Source: Geosiphon pyriformis (lineage: Eukaryota > Glomeromycota > Glomeromycetes > Archaeosporales > Geosiphonaceae). From it: a stretch of 64,000 nt of DNA. Below the pieces are notes generated by a model. The model searched no databases. It had not been told where the DNA came from and saw nothing but the letters and a program-made list of their open reading frames with translations. Each line of letters starts with the position of its first letter. Position 1 is the stretch's first letter. Shown here piece by piece: positions 1-12,164 of the stretch. A program made the translations under genes and the position numbers. Where the stretch lies: the NCBI GenBank assembly GCA_016748015.1, contig JAAOMT010000603.1, positions 288,373-352,372 of the forward strand, written 5' to 3'.

Positions 1-171
1 ATTTATTTATTATTAACTTTGATTTTAATGACTAAAAGAAGCAAGATTTTTATCATTTGAGTAATGTGATTTATGCCTGGTTTTTCCACGTCACTACATA
101 GCTGTCAATATCTGTTATAGCATGGTTTCCAAGTTCAAATACTTCAAATTGATTAAACACGATTTATAAAC
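1..171. other. upstream region of GPI14
   Basis: AT-rich leader before the first gene. I see no coding frame, RNA gene or convincing promoter element. Confidence 0.4.
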
Positions 172-1773
172 ATGAACTTGTTAAAACCAAGCTTCGTAAC
201 CGTATGCAGCCTTGGCGTTCTTGTTCGTGTAGTATTTCTTGCCTATGGGGAGTGGCAAGACGCGAACATGCAAGTAAAATATACAGACGTTGACTACAAA
301 GTATTCACAGACGCGGCGCGTTTGGTAACCCAGGGAAGAAGTCCATACGCTCGCGCCACATACCGTTATACACCTTTATTAGCCTTTCTTCTCACGCCAA
401 ATATTTATATTCATCCAGTATTTGGGAAACTACTTTTTGTACTGGCTGACCTTCTTGTTGGCTACCTAATATGTCAACTACTTTTGTTACGGGGTTTGGG
501 GAAAGAAAAAGCCGTCTTGCTAACAGGGGCCACCTGGTTATTGAATCCAATGGTGGCAGCGATCTCGACGCGCGGTAACGCAGAGAGTTTACTTGGCGCT
601 ATGATTCTTTTGACCATATACTGGATATTGACCAAACGATTCGTTTCCGCAAGCCTTTTATATGGTATATCGGTTCATTTTAAGTTATATCCTATTATAT
701 ATGCGATACCATTGGTAATTTTACTGGATGATGAGGATTATTCGGGACATAGAAGGAAGGGAAAGGAGAAGGCATATCCTCGTTGGAGTAGACAATATTG
801 GAATCGCCAAATTACCATGTTTGTAACTCCAACACGTATTCGATTTGCTCTTTTGAGTGGTGGGATTTTTTTCATATTGAATGCCTTCATGTATTACCTG
901 TATGTATTAAATCATTATGTTTTGAAAAGGATAAAATATCAAAAATTCATACCATATCCCTGGTATTTTCGAATTAAAAACCAATTCTTTCTTCAAAAGT
1001 TACTCTCAAGAATTCCTTAAAGAGACATATCTCTACCATGTAACCCGCAGAGATCATCGACATAATTTTTCCTTATGGTTCTACTATATATATCTAAACT
1101 ATCATTCCCAGACACGTTTACCATGGTTGGGTTGGCAGGGATTTTTGCAGCTGGGTTCGGTCACATTACTTGGATCGGTTTTTGGGAAAGACATTTTTTT
1201 CGCATTATTCGTCCAGACTTTTGCCTTCGTAACTTATAATCGAGTATGCACGTCACAGGTAAAGCCATCTATTCAATGTAAAAAGATCAATTACAGATTC
1301 AATTTAAAGACGAATCTTTCAAAAATTCTTCATGTGTAATACTAATCTTCCGCAGTATTTCATGTGGTATATATGCCTCTTCCCGCTGATTATTCCATCA
1401 ACCACTTTAACCTTTAAATATAGAGGGTTTTTAATGATTCTCGCATGGGTCGGAAGTCAGGTAAAGCGTAAAGCCTATTTAATTCAACTATTGAATAAAC
1501 ACTTTGAGAAATTACTAAAATTAAAGATTTTAGGGTTTGTGGCTATACCAAGCCTATCAATTGGAGTTTCTTGGGGAGAACACATTTTTCGGGACATGGT
1601 TGGCGAGTGTCTTGTTTTTCTCAGTTAACATATGGATTTTGACTGAATTAATTAAAAATCACGAATATGATTCGGTGTTTGAATTGGGACAAATTAAAAA
1701 AGTTTGGGAAAAATGGCCTTCAAAAAAGAATAAAGAGCAAGGTGGTGACCCAAACTATATGAAAGATATCTGA
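172..1773 (+). CDS. GPI14: GPI mannosyltransferase 1 (PIG-M / Gpi14)
   Basis: Adds the first mannose (alpha-1,4) to the glucosaminyl-phosphatidylinositol precursor of GPI anchors on the luminal side of the ER, using dolichol-phosphate mannose. Four exons fit in phase: 172-899, 1000-1258, 1356-1460 and 1534-1773, giving about 443 residues, close to the family's usual length. Visible features are an N-terminal hydrophobic segment, the luminal acidic DxD-type motif TDVDY at residues 38-42, a long polytopic membrane body, and conserved blocks [33 protein letters not shown] and the C-terminal YQLEFLG region. The second and third introns are only 97 and 73 nt. Start chosen as the first ATG before the hydrophobic segment. 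Family assignment comes from recognising these blocks; exon joins are my inference. Confidence 0.92.
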
Positions 1774-1858
1774 ATGCAGAAGGAAATTTATGAACCTATA
1801 AGAATTGAGGAAATAAAGAGGATGTAAGAGCAATTATTTAAATATTAAAGACCTTTGT

Positions 1859-3831
1859 TTAAATATTTTTTTTACTTCTCATTTGTTCCAAGTTTTCTGT
1901 AATGGTATTCAATAGGTGTGACACATATTCTTGATCGTTTGCATCCGGTTGATTTCCTTGGTCAACGAAAAGCGAAAAGTCCGGTCCATATTGCTCAAAA
2001 TATTCATGCTCTGGTATATCGTGGGGCAGTGGTATCTCAATCAACAAGCTGGTGACGTAGGCATTGCATCTTGCAACGTTCGCATGATTATATCCGCCTA
2101 TAATTAATAAGTGGCTTAGTAAAGGAAATGCCTAACAAGGGTGAAACAATTTCGGGGGTATTAAGTAGATCGATAGAATACCGCCTCCTAAGATCAATGT
2201 TGGTTTTTTCCAATCGACAATCCCTTTTACACATTGACCAAAGCTTTGAATATCCAAATTCCATTCACGAGACGGATCTCCAAACAAGCCTAGTAATCCA
2301 GAACAATGGATCTTATTTTCCAAGAAACTCTTCAAGAATCATTCAATGAGCAAAGAGTCTTTAGATACCATCGCATCCACATTGTACAACAATTGAATGA
2401 GGCTCGAATGCATTATATGCTGCATTCAAGATCCGCTCGGATAGGTATAGAAATGTTGATCCTTTTAAACCTTGTTTGAGTGGTACGTTAATAGCATGAT
2501 ATAACCCTTTGCCTTGGCCTACGTGGTTTAGTGCTCCAGTACCTTTAGTGAATTGATGAAATTAATTAAAAATAGATATGCTAAATATTTTGAAGGAATC
2601 CAAATATAACCTACCTGGATAAAAGCCTGTCGCATAATAATGAAATGAAATTGTCATCACCTTATCGGTATATAAAAATGCGCTTTCAACGCCTGATCTA
2701 AATAAAAATTTAAGATTGTTACATAGGCCTCTTGTTCTTGACTTTGGAAGCGATCATAGGAAAATTAGGAACTTGCCGTCCGAATGATGTAAATCAAGAT
2801 CAATGTAAAGGACCTTGGAGAACTTTTGTCGTAATTCTATTATCCCAAGCACTATATCATTCACGTAGCAGAATCCGTGGCATTCAGATTTTTTCGCGTG
2901 ATGTCTGATATGTATTTGTAGACGTGAGCTTAACATGCGATCGTAACTTCAGGTCAAAGAAAGATATGATCAACGGACCTGCCACCATCCCAATGAATAG
3001 CAACGTCGAATTCTCCATTGACGAGTAAACGAGCAGCTATGATTGTGGACCCGGCAACCATACGCACATACTCCGCTAACCCCGGGAATATAGGACAATC
3101 CTTTTAAATAGGTCAAATATTCTAGTTCTATCGCATGTGCAAGAAATATAGAGGTTTAAGTAGTTTTATTAATGAAACGCATACATATGCTAGTCCGTAA
3201 TCTTCAACAAGCTCCTCAAATGTCCCCCCTTCCTCCCATTCATTATCATCGATTCCGTCCCTATCATTGGATTTAACGCGGATATCTTCCTTCTTAGTAA
3301 ATTCATTGGGAGAATTCTCCACATTAAGGAGAAAATCTTTTCATTGATCCATTATATCATTTATTAATGAACGTAATAACTGAAAAATTTGAATTAATGA
3401 TTGATTTCTAAATCATACCTATAAAATCGCTTGAATGGAATTGTGTCAAGTCTTGGAGAGTCGCATGGTAAGGTTCTATAAGACTAAAAGGTTTTATAGA
3501 AAATGAAGGTGATATCGCAAGAGATTGGCAAAATTAAAAGTTTTAGTTACATATTTAAAAGAATTATACCTTAACTTTTCAAAGAGACTGTAAGCTCGAA
3601 TAAGCGAGTGGGTTAGAAAAGACTATATTGAAAAAATAAATAAATATAAGTCTTTATTACGTATCAATAGGAAGGGTTCTACGTGAGAATATATTTTTAA
3701 GCTAAAAAATTCACTCTATTTTGATTTGAAGGTAATAACGCTGCAACTTTAGTGTATTCGTCTGAGAATACGTAACCGACACGACGAGAACTTTTAATCT
3801 CCAAGGAGTTGGTGAGGTTTGCAGTCAACAT
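1859..3831 (-). CDS. class I histone deacetylase (HDAC8/Rpd3-like)
   Basis: Zinc-dependent lysine deacetylase acting on histones and other proteins. Ten phased exons: 3831-3715, 3622-3570, 3483-3419, 3336-3185, 3100-2979, 2904-2777, 2692-2615, 2542-2369, 2289-2182 and 2097-1859, about 411 residues. The HDAC fold is complete: IEPYHAT near residue 60, the RHHAKK active-site histidines at 171-172, zinc ligands Asp207 and His209 in IDLDLHH, the third ligand Asp296 in QCGCDG, and catalytic Tyr335 in GGGGYN. Oddities are HSDG where HGDG is usual, GCD where GAD is usual, and an intron after 2777 that starts with GC rather than GT. An acidic insert (about residues 95-115) follows the N-terminal domain. 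The C-terminus is short, as in HDAC8/Hos1-like enzymes, so it could be Hos1-type rather than Rpd3; I leave the symbol blank. Confidence 0.9.
2693..2776 (-). other. GC-AG intron of the histone deacetylase gene
   Basis: The exon ending at 2777 is followed by GCAAGT and the next exon starts at 2692 after an AG. Joining them restores SDGVES in the active-site region in phase. No GT in this stretch gives the conserved protein. Confidence 0.7.
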
Positions 3832-4093
3832 AAGAAGCAAAAAGTTTCAAATCTAATATATGTCGTGAAAGATTTGAAATTTTAATTTATTCTTCACGTG
3901 TGAGGATCAGAAAGATGGAATAACATCAAATAAAAATATTATATCATTCCCAAATATGTTTATGATCGGTTGTGCAATACTTCACCACCTAGGTTAAAAC
4001 TGTGATTGAAAGAAAAAATCGAATTATATACTATTTCTATTTTTTTGAAGGTGATATTTTCAAAAAAGAATTTGACACAAAAAGCTCATTCAA
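3832..4093. promoter_or_regulatory. presumed HDAC promoter region
   Basis: Short spacer between the deacetylase start and the ELP5 stop, both on the minus strand. It contains a CACGTG palindrome around 3895-3900; whether it is used is unknown. Confidence 0.35.
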
Positions 4094-5864
4094 TCATATG
4101 ACCAAATCTTCATCTGGATCCTCTTCATCGAAATCATCTGCATCATCTGGTTCATAAAATATAGATCCACCACCACCACCACCACCACTACTGCTACTAT
4201 GGTCTCCATAGCCAACGAGTGAGCCCTCAGTCTCGTATTGATCTGTATAAAAAAAATTTAAAAAATGTAACCAATAATATAAACAAAGACTATGAACAAA
4301 GAATAGTAAAATCACCTTGAACTTTTGTATATGGCAAAATCACTTGATCTTTTGCTTTTTTCTGTTTTTCAGTGAGACTCAGGTTAAAGAGTAAATTGGC
4401 AGTAGTAGGATCAGACTTTTTTGTCAAAAAGATATAATCAATGTGAGTATATAATAAAAAAGAAAGTTACTAATATAAATTAATATATTTCAGGCTTACT
4501 GTCTTTTCCTCATTAAAATCTAAATCCTCTTTGATTCCATTCGTTTGACTTATAACGAGGTTGGAACCCATATCATCTAACAAGTAGGTATTGGTCTAGA
4601 CACGTAAGCCATGTGGTCAAAATTCCAAAAAATTTAATAAAATATAATTTTATTGAACAGTTTATATCCTTACAAACCTCATATAACACTTTCCCTGATC
4701 TCTTTTTATGCTCCATAATACAAACACCAGATATTAAAGAATTAATTTCATCAGTAATCATCTCTTCATTGAAATCATTTGCGAATCCTGGCCGATTGAT
4801 CTCTCTTTGAAATCGTTCTGAATTTTTTAAAGTGATAGTGGTGGTCGCTAAATGTGAAAGCGTATTTCTAATATTCAAAGCTGATGATGCTGTGGGAATA
4901 TCTGAATGGTAGATCGCAATTAATCTACTATTTTCTACGAGAATAATGATATTAAAAGATTGAGTGAAAGTTGGGATTGATTTTTTTTTTTTGAGAGAGC
5001 ATGAACATGAACATGAACATGATCTATCCTACCAGACGTGAAAGTTGACAAATTTTTCAGTAATCGAAAAGTTGATGTTGTCGACGCGGAAAGGAGGGGT
5101 GTGAGAGAATCTATAAAGATTGTGAATCTTGGTTTTTCCACTTTTTATGAAAAAATCCAAATTAAAAGAATTCGATGAGAATCATTTGAAATCGAAAGGG
5201 ATGTAATATTTTCAAAAAAAAAAAACCTCAGTCAAAAAGATGAATTACATTTTTTTACCAAATCTTTTAATTTATTTGTAATCATTTGAAAATCGTCAAG
5301 TCTCTTGATGAATTGACTTTTGGAATTTATTGTTAATGTTCCTTGACTGTGATTACTATCACTATCACTACAACTGAAACTCTCATCAATTTCATAAGGA
5401 TGCGAATAAGTATACCCATCCAATACGAATACGCTATTACAATGAATAGAAGATGTTGTTATAAATGTTTAACCAAAAATGCATTTTTGAAAAAAGAATT
5501 AGATTTTGATAAAATCAATATGCCTTTCTTTTCCGTGTAATAAATCCTGTAAGAAATAATTTGGGGAATATTCAGTAGAAAAAAGAATAATTGAATGATC
5601 CCTAATCATCGAGTTTAAAGATTAAAAAAAAATACTTTTGTGTTTTTAATATGTAGAAAATGATTAATATTATACTTGATCTGGTATAAAAAATAAAAAA
5701 TGAAATGCTCACTCGATCATCTTTGCCGATTTGATGAATTCTTTTAATAGTGTCAAACCAGACTGTATAATTGTGTCTTCGATAATGATAAAAGGTGAAT
5801 TTTCTTTCAAGTGAAGCAAACGATTTAGAAGTGGGGAGTTCATGATTTTTGAATTTCCCATCAT
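4094..5864 (-). CDS. ELP5: Elongator complex subunit Elp5
   Basis: Elp5 forms the Elp4-5-6 RecA-like subcomplex of Elongator, which modifies wobble uridines in tRNA. Exons I can place: 5864-5713, 5546 onward, an exon ending at 5249, 5140-5033, 4934-4678, 4595-4500, 4415-4316 and 4242-4094. Recognisable blocks are PFIIIEDTIIQSGLTLLKEFI near the start, a FTIFIDSL beta-strand, LIAIYHSDIP, the motif FNLSLTEKQKKAKDQVILPY, and the hallmark acidic end IFYEPDDADDFDEEDPDEDL. A Gly run (about seven residues) precedes the acidic tail. One junction, around 5420-5465, would not phase: the frame of the second exon runs into a stop while the next block is in another frame, so a tiny unplaced intron or a sequence error is possible. 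ATG at 5864 or the adjacent ATG at 5861 may be used. Confidence 0.82.
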
Positions 5865-6193
5865 TCAAAAAATTGATGCCAGAATGGGAAATTTATTAAG
5901 AACCGCGTTTTTATACTGTTTGATTCAATTTTCATTTTTTTTCGTGATTCACTTTCAATTGTGATTGGTAAATGTGATCCCAAAGTCAATCTAGAGTTGC
6001 AACTCGAGACAGATTAGAATTCGATTTTAATGTTCACGTGGTGTGTTCAAATATTTCGTTTCGAGATTTGGAAATTCAAAATTCCGAAACTGATCTTTTT
6101 TTAATATTGCATGAGAACCTGATTACTTATTTTCCTTTTCTAGATATTCAGTATTCAATGATTGTTTGAATTGGATAAATTCACATCCGAAAT
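5865..6193. promoter_or_regulatory. spacer between ELP5 start and mevalonate kinase stop
   Basis: About 330 nt of AT-rich DNA that must hold the ELP5 promoter and the 3' end of the mevalonate kinase transcript. A CACGTG lies near 6035. No coding frame is evident. Confidence 0.35.
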
Positions 6194-8470
6194 TTAAGTC
6201 TGACCAAAGTGACGCCACTCTGTAGTCATTTCTTGTAATTGGTTTTTATCAATTCTAGAAAATTGCTCGAAATTAATATTCATATTCGCAACATCAATCC
6301 CACCAACGCCAGGTCCTCCTACTGAGGTCTCAAAACATTCAAAGCCTATGGCGGTCAAGTCGTTTTTTACAAGGTCTATCACGTTTTGAGGAACGTCTTC
6401 AAAATAAATCAAATCATTGATAATGGATACTGGTTCAAAAAATCATAATTTCAAATTTGAAAAAGATGTAATGAAAATCATATTGATATATACCGTCACG
6501 TAACAAGATAATTGCACACCCGCCACCTCCAGCTCCCGTGAGTTTAGAGTGCAGACCATATTTTGCGCTAATATCACGTACTTTATCAAGTGCTAGGTGC
6601 CCAACACCCAAAGAAGTAATCAGGTAATGATTTAGATCGATTAATTCCTAAATGAATCCAAGACGAAGTTGATAATGGGTGGAAAATAATGAACCTATTT
6701 TGTCTTATAAAAGGTCGCGTATGAACATAATTGACAAACCAAGATTACCTCAAGATCTTCAAATAGGCTCGAGCTCTTGACATCTTTAAAGAAATTGCGT
6801 TTGAATGAATTATGATAAGAAAAATGGCTATCCGATAATTTGATAATTTCATACCAATAGATTTCAGAATATCTTTTAATGACATGCTGACTCCCTCAAT
6901 TGCATCCAAGATCGGGTTAACAATATGTGGGTACTTTTGAAAAAGAATATAATGAGCAAGATGGTTGGTAATGATAAACACTTAATCATATGAGCATTTA
7001 AACTCACCTTGTCGCGTTTGAGCCGAACATTAGCAACTTGAGTTCGCGTATCACGGGGAACTTTTGTATTGATAAGGAGAAAACGAATAGATTGAAATCT
7101 ATCAATTAATTTCCCGTAAATGTACATTAGTGTGCTTTTTAGAAAACATTAAAATTAGTTGCATAAATTATTCATTTACAGACCGTAAAATAAAATAATC
7201 AGCTATAATCATTATTTAATGAGAAGATGAATCATTGCGCTTACCCTTTCAAGTTTTCCATTACTCCTTTTGTAAATTGTACCGCTCCTCCTGAACGATA
7301 AAAATATTCTTATGATTGGGAAATCGGGGAATAAATGTGTAGAATATAATTTAAGGCGAATTACCAAAAGTAGCAACCGTATTATCAATTCCTGAAGGAG
7401 TTCCATGGATCACTTTCTCGGCTTGGAAGGCCCAACGATTGATCAACTCTCGGGCATGTGATGGAAAAGATGATGATAAAAGTGTGTCGATATTCTCAGA
7501 ATTATCATCAGCATGATCAACTTTGATATAGCCGAGTAATAATAACAATCCTGTGGCTAAACACACCGAATAAGAGGCTGAAGAACCAAGACCAGCTCCA
7601 ACAGGAATCAAGGATCGTACATTAATTCTCAAACCATGTCTATAGAATAAGAAATAGGTTAACCTTGGTCATTAAACCTATCAAGAAACTTGACAGTTGG
7701 AATAAATCGATAAATTAAATCATAAGGGATCGGGAATTGAAAAACCAAACTCTGAAAGAATCACCATACTGTTCTTGAAGATGTAATGATTGGGCCGCAA
7801 TTAGCATTGTATACAAATACAGGAAAGCGGTAGCCGCTATTTCTTGTTGTTGAATTTGGACCGGGGTTAGCGATGCTTTTTGTGTGATAGCATATTCATT
7901 AATCTTGGTGATGGCAAGCGATTTTACTTTTTCATAAACGAGTTGATTGAAGAGTTCTACCAAGATTCATTTGTAAGAATCACTATAATCATTGAAAAAG
8001 ATAAAATTCGAACTTTTTCATAAATATGATCCAAACCTTTATCACAATCTTGCTGTTTTAAAAGCTCATATGGAAGCATGGATGTTTTCCAAGTTAACGA
8101 CTTGTCCGACGTAGACCCAAGATCGGGCACATAAAGTTCTACCACATTATCCTCACGTGATTCTAACAATAAATAAGAACGAAGACTAACGCTACCAGCT
8201 ATTGCAGTCTAAATAACAAAGAAAGCCACCAGGTCGAGAATAAACTTATTTTGTGTTTTCGCAAAGTTGATAAGCAAGTTTCCCCTCCTTCTAAGGAACC
8301 TTCTATACATTTCAAAAGAAAAACCAAAAACATCAAAAGAACATTTAAACCCAAACCTTGCCATAAACCACCGCGTGCTCCCCAAATAAAATAACTTTTC
8401 CTGGAGCAGATACAAGGAACTTTTTTTGTTTGTTTTTTGTGGAAAGTGATGACATATGTTCTTGCGACAT
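6194..8470 (-). CDS. ERG12: mevalonate kinase
   Basis: GHMP-family kinase that phosphorylates mevalonate in the cytosolic isoprenoid/sterol pathway. Ten phased exons: 8470-8357, 8208-8037, 7956-7770, 7639-7365, 7290-7245, 7098-7008, 6933-6855, 6783-6749, 6647-6494 and 6429-6194, about 462 residues (yeast Erg12 is similar). Motif 1 APGKVILFGEHAVVYGK lies at residues 22-38, motif 2 PVGAGLGSSAS at about 170-180, the catalytic-Asp block GTPSGIDN in exon 4, and the Gly-rich motif 3 KLTGAGGGGCA in exon 9. Exon 3 is followed by a GTATGG donor; using the neighbouring GTGATT instead would break the frame. All key residues are present, so it looks functional. The ATG at 8470 is the only one before motif 1 with the typical short N-terminus. 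Confidence 0.93.
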
Positions 8471-8831
8471 GATAATGTTTGACCTTTCACGAAAACGAAG
8501 GATTGGATATCAAATGATGGAAATTTTTAAATGAACGATTATTTTGAGCACACAAATCACTCGTGTAGCCATTCGGATCAATATATATTTTTCCTTTGGT
8601 ATTAATGAATTTGTATGTTTGTAAAGAAATTCCAATGAATCTCCCGAAAAGTCGAAATTAAATTATATCGAAAGAAAATTTCAAAAAAGGGCTTGTTTTC
8701 TCTTGGAATTAGTTAAGGATAATCGTGATCGAGAAATAATATTAAGGTAAAAAAAACTACGATAAAATATTTCTACCCTGAAAACACTACTTTACAAAAT
8801 TACATATTATTACAGTTTAGAATACAAGATG
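8471..8831. promoter_or_regulatory. spacer upstream of mevalonate kinase
   Basis: Contains the mevalonate kinase promoter and the 3' end of the neighbouring gene. I recognise no specific sterol-response or other element. Confidence 0.35.
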
Positions 8832-10660
8832 TTAAATAATGAACGCACTAAAAACGGAAGCGAGTAAAGCGACCGCGATTGAGGCGAATAAAGTAGTGGT
8901 TGAAGCGATAGTGACATCACCAGCAGATTTTGGGGACTGCCCGGTATTAGAATCATTTTTACCATCAGAATCATTTTTACCATTAGAGTCATTTTCAACA
9001 TCAACAGCAGTTGGACAACTGATGGCACGATCCTATTGGTTTAATTAAATGATATGAATTAATTTTAAATAGGTAATCACAGAAGGGAATCACACTGATT
9101 TGCCAGAAGTCATCATTACCACTAAGGGACCATTTGAATCAGTACAATTTCGAGCACTAGTGATTTTCTTGATTTCACCAATTGCAACATTTCTCAACCA
9201 AATTCTTTGATACGAGGAAGTCGGCAATTGAGAATTCACCGCGTTCATCACATCCTCCAATAGAGCGTCTCCCATTGGAACCGCCGATTCGAACCAATCA
9301 CGGCCATCAGTCGGATTTACCAGACCATCTTCGCGAAAGATTTTCTTTTTCTTGATGAATTTGTAAGCGCTATTATCGGCCGTAGGAGATAGACCAAAGT
9401 TGGTAAGGACTTCCTCGAGGTTGCTGGCGATATAGGTTTCATCGATCAAGATGTCAACGTTTGAAATCGCTTTTAGAAATGATTCACTGGTACTATATTG
9501 AAGCGGTGTAGTGTTGAAATAAGTAGCACCAGCGTCTTCGGTCAATTTTTTTTTATAAACAGAATCAGTGATTGTCCACGACGGAGTATTATTATTATAC
9601 TGGCTAGGGGCAAGATAAGCGACCCAGACGACAACCAGTTTAGTTGAGGGTGCTTTACTATTGGCCAATTTTTTAAGACAGTCATAGTTATCTTTGATCT
9701 GGGACACTAATTTTTGGGCGCGATCTTCAAGATCGAAAAACGCTCCATAGAATTCTAACCAATCAACACGATTCAAAGTTCCCGGGTCACTGACAGCGGA
9801 TGTGCTTACTGAATTCGCTGTTTTATTATCAGCAGTGTAGGCGCCAATCGCCAGATCAACTTTTTTCAAGGATTCAGCCCTTTGAGTAAAATTGTTAGAG
9901 AGTGTGGTGATGTTGGAACCTTTCAGGAGTTGAATACAAGCAGAGGAGATATCGGCCGAGGAGTCCAGCAAGGTAATAGAGGATCGGAGACCTAACATCT
10001 AATTACAAAAAAATAGTTTGGAGTTGATATTTCATCATTATCATAGAAAATATCTCGGAGAAGAAACCTTACCTCCAAATAACTGTTACTAGTAGTATCC
10101 AAAACAGCGACACTTTTTACCGGTACCGAGAACAATTTTGTGCCTACGGGAAGAACAGCAGCGGACGGAGGAGGCGTCCCACATTGGTAAAGAGCAAACG
10201 TTTCTTTGGTATAATTGTTTGTCAACAGTTTATAATTCTTAAAATATTGGATGCTAAACAGAGTAGCATCCTTAGCTAAAAATCACGATATGATATCAAA
10301 TTGAATTGAGTAATATATCAATTAGGGGGAAGTCTCAATAAGACTTTAATTAAACTAAGCTAAGCTAAACTCACGGGAAATCTTGGTTGGGAAATAATCG
10401 GTATTTGTATCAAATGCGGTAGCACAATCTTGTGAAGTCCCAGAAGATGCAGTGGCAGCGTAAGCCCCTCCAGCATGACCATTCAGGAGCGAAGGCGCCA
10501 GCAAGGTCACGAGGAAGAAGACACAAATGAAACGGAGATAGTAACTTCGGTAGACCGACATTCCATAGAAGCTCACCGGAAAAGTAAATCTTGGTTGATT
10601 TCTTGGTCCAAGAGAATCGTCTTTTGGGGATAGGCGAAGATTACTTTGGGTTGGAGACAT
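8832..10660 (-). CDS. secreted, probably GPI-anchored periplasmic-binding-protein-like protein
   Basis: Four phased exons: 10660-10375, 10275-10073, 9998-9096 and 9032-8832, about 530 residues. A hydrophobic segment at about residues 40-60 followed by Gly/Ala/Ser looks like an internal signal anchor or late signal peptide. The body carries the pattern of the fungal TroA/FecB-like extracellular binding-protein family: KDATLFSIQYFKNYKLL, then an ALYQCGTP block, FSVPVKSVAVLDTTSNSYLE, and an 'ARNC' cysteine near the end. The C-terminus is Asp/Asn/Ser-rich and ends in a hydrophobic tail (last 25 residues) suiting a GPI attachment signal or a single membrane span. Potential N-glycosylation sites are frequent. 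By analogy with bacterial relatives it may bind a chelated metal or siderophore at the cell surface, but that is inference. Confidence 0.75.
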
Positions 10661-11405
10661 TTTTGATGATATTTTATTGGTTTTTTTTTTAATCAAGTTA
10701 AATTGGCGGGAAGTAAAAAAGAGTAAAATAGTAAAACAATGAAGGAAATAAAGAGCAGTGAGAATTACAACTTGAAACTGGGTAAAAAGACTCAAATGCA
10801 ATATATGATTAAAAATGTTGAATAGTAAAATAGTGTGAAAATCAAGAAAATCCTATTCCTAAGAAGGAACTTGTTTTAAAAAGAAAACCACCAAAAGACG
10901 ATCGTTATAAATAATAAAAGTGAAGTTTAACAGTATTGTAAACTATATGAGCTAACTTATATCAAACCTGTGAAAAAAACGTTGGGTCGTCGCGTAAAAG
11001 TTGGGAATGATAAGAACGTAGGAAGTTGGTTCTGTATAGTTTGTGGGCTTCCTTACTACCAACTTCTATTCCCTAACCACTGACGACTGAAATTGAATAA
11101 ACTTTTTATATACAAAGTTTCTTGAGCAAAAAACTTTGTGTGAAGAAAGGCGCATTTTGTCCATATATCGTGTCATGCAAGTCTCGGGGGTTCAATTTTT
11201 TTTTAGGAAATTATCGAGTACAATGCGTGTGAAATACTATAACTGATTGATATTCCCAAAAAACTTTAAAAGCTCACCACCTGACTGAATTTAAAATAAA
11301 TGTTTCTCGACGATCATAGGTTAAATTTAAAAGGGATTTTTAATTTGTTTTTTTTTTTCTGACTACTATGTACTATTCGATAAATTAAATACTATAAAAT
11401 AAATA

Positions 11406-11451
<46 letters not shown>

Positions 11452-11863
11452 GTTATTATTGTTATTATTAAAAGAAATAAATATTCCCTAGCAAATATTT
11501 TTGATTGCTCTTTGTAATATATTTGTTAACAATGATACTTTTTTTTGGAGGGGTATATTAATACAGGAAAGAAAAAGTTATCATAAAAAAGTCTTTTAGT
11601 TATAAACAATTTTTTCAAATTGAAAAACTGAAATGAAGTTAATCTAAACTTCTTTTGTTAAAAAGATTGGAAATGATCTCTGTAACATAGTATATAGTCT
11701 ATCATCGTAGCACTTGATGCTGTGAAGTATTTAATATTTATCATTACTATTTTTGGGTAATAACAAGATTCCCTCTTCAAAATGATCTCACCAGAGTTAT
11801 ATACTTTGAGATATATTCATAATTACATTTATTTCATTTTATCATACTCATTAAATCAAACTA
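10661..11863. other. 1.2-kb intergenic region
   Basis: Spacer between two divergently oriented genes (binding-protein-like gene on minus, macro-domain gene on plus). It contains a short imperfect hairpin near 11020-11080 (GGAAGTTGG / CCAACTTC) and a trinucleotide repeat. No coding frame or tRNA was found. Confidence 0.5.
11404..11470. repeat. (ATT)n microsatellite
   Basis: About twenty consecutive ATT units with two TTG interruptions near the right end. Confidence 0.95.
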
Positions 11864-12104
11864 ATGAACTCGTCATCTAAATTTTTATTTAGAGCATTCC
11901 TATTATCACACCATTCAATTCAAACTTTAAGATTTGAAAATGATTTTTTCAAATATAAAGTAGGAATCTTTTCGAGCCTTGGAAAAAATAATTTTTTCTT
12001 CAAAGTGAAATCACGATCATTCTTTTCACCAATAAGGATCATGTATATACAGGAAAATCAAAAAACTGAGGTTTTAAACGATAGTAGTTTGGAACTCATC
12101 AGCG

Positions 12105-12164
<60 letters not shown>

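Noticed and set aside
1859-2349. Plus-strand frame at 2128-2349
   Set aside because: It is antisense to the deacetylase exons at 2097-2289, whose protein is strongly conserved.
11010-11090. Hairpin as a tRNA or small RNA gene
   Set aside because: The arms pair over only ~9 bp and there is no cloverleaf, A/B box or CCA-end arrangement.
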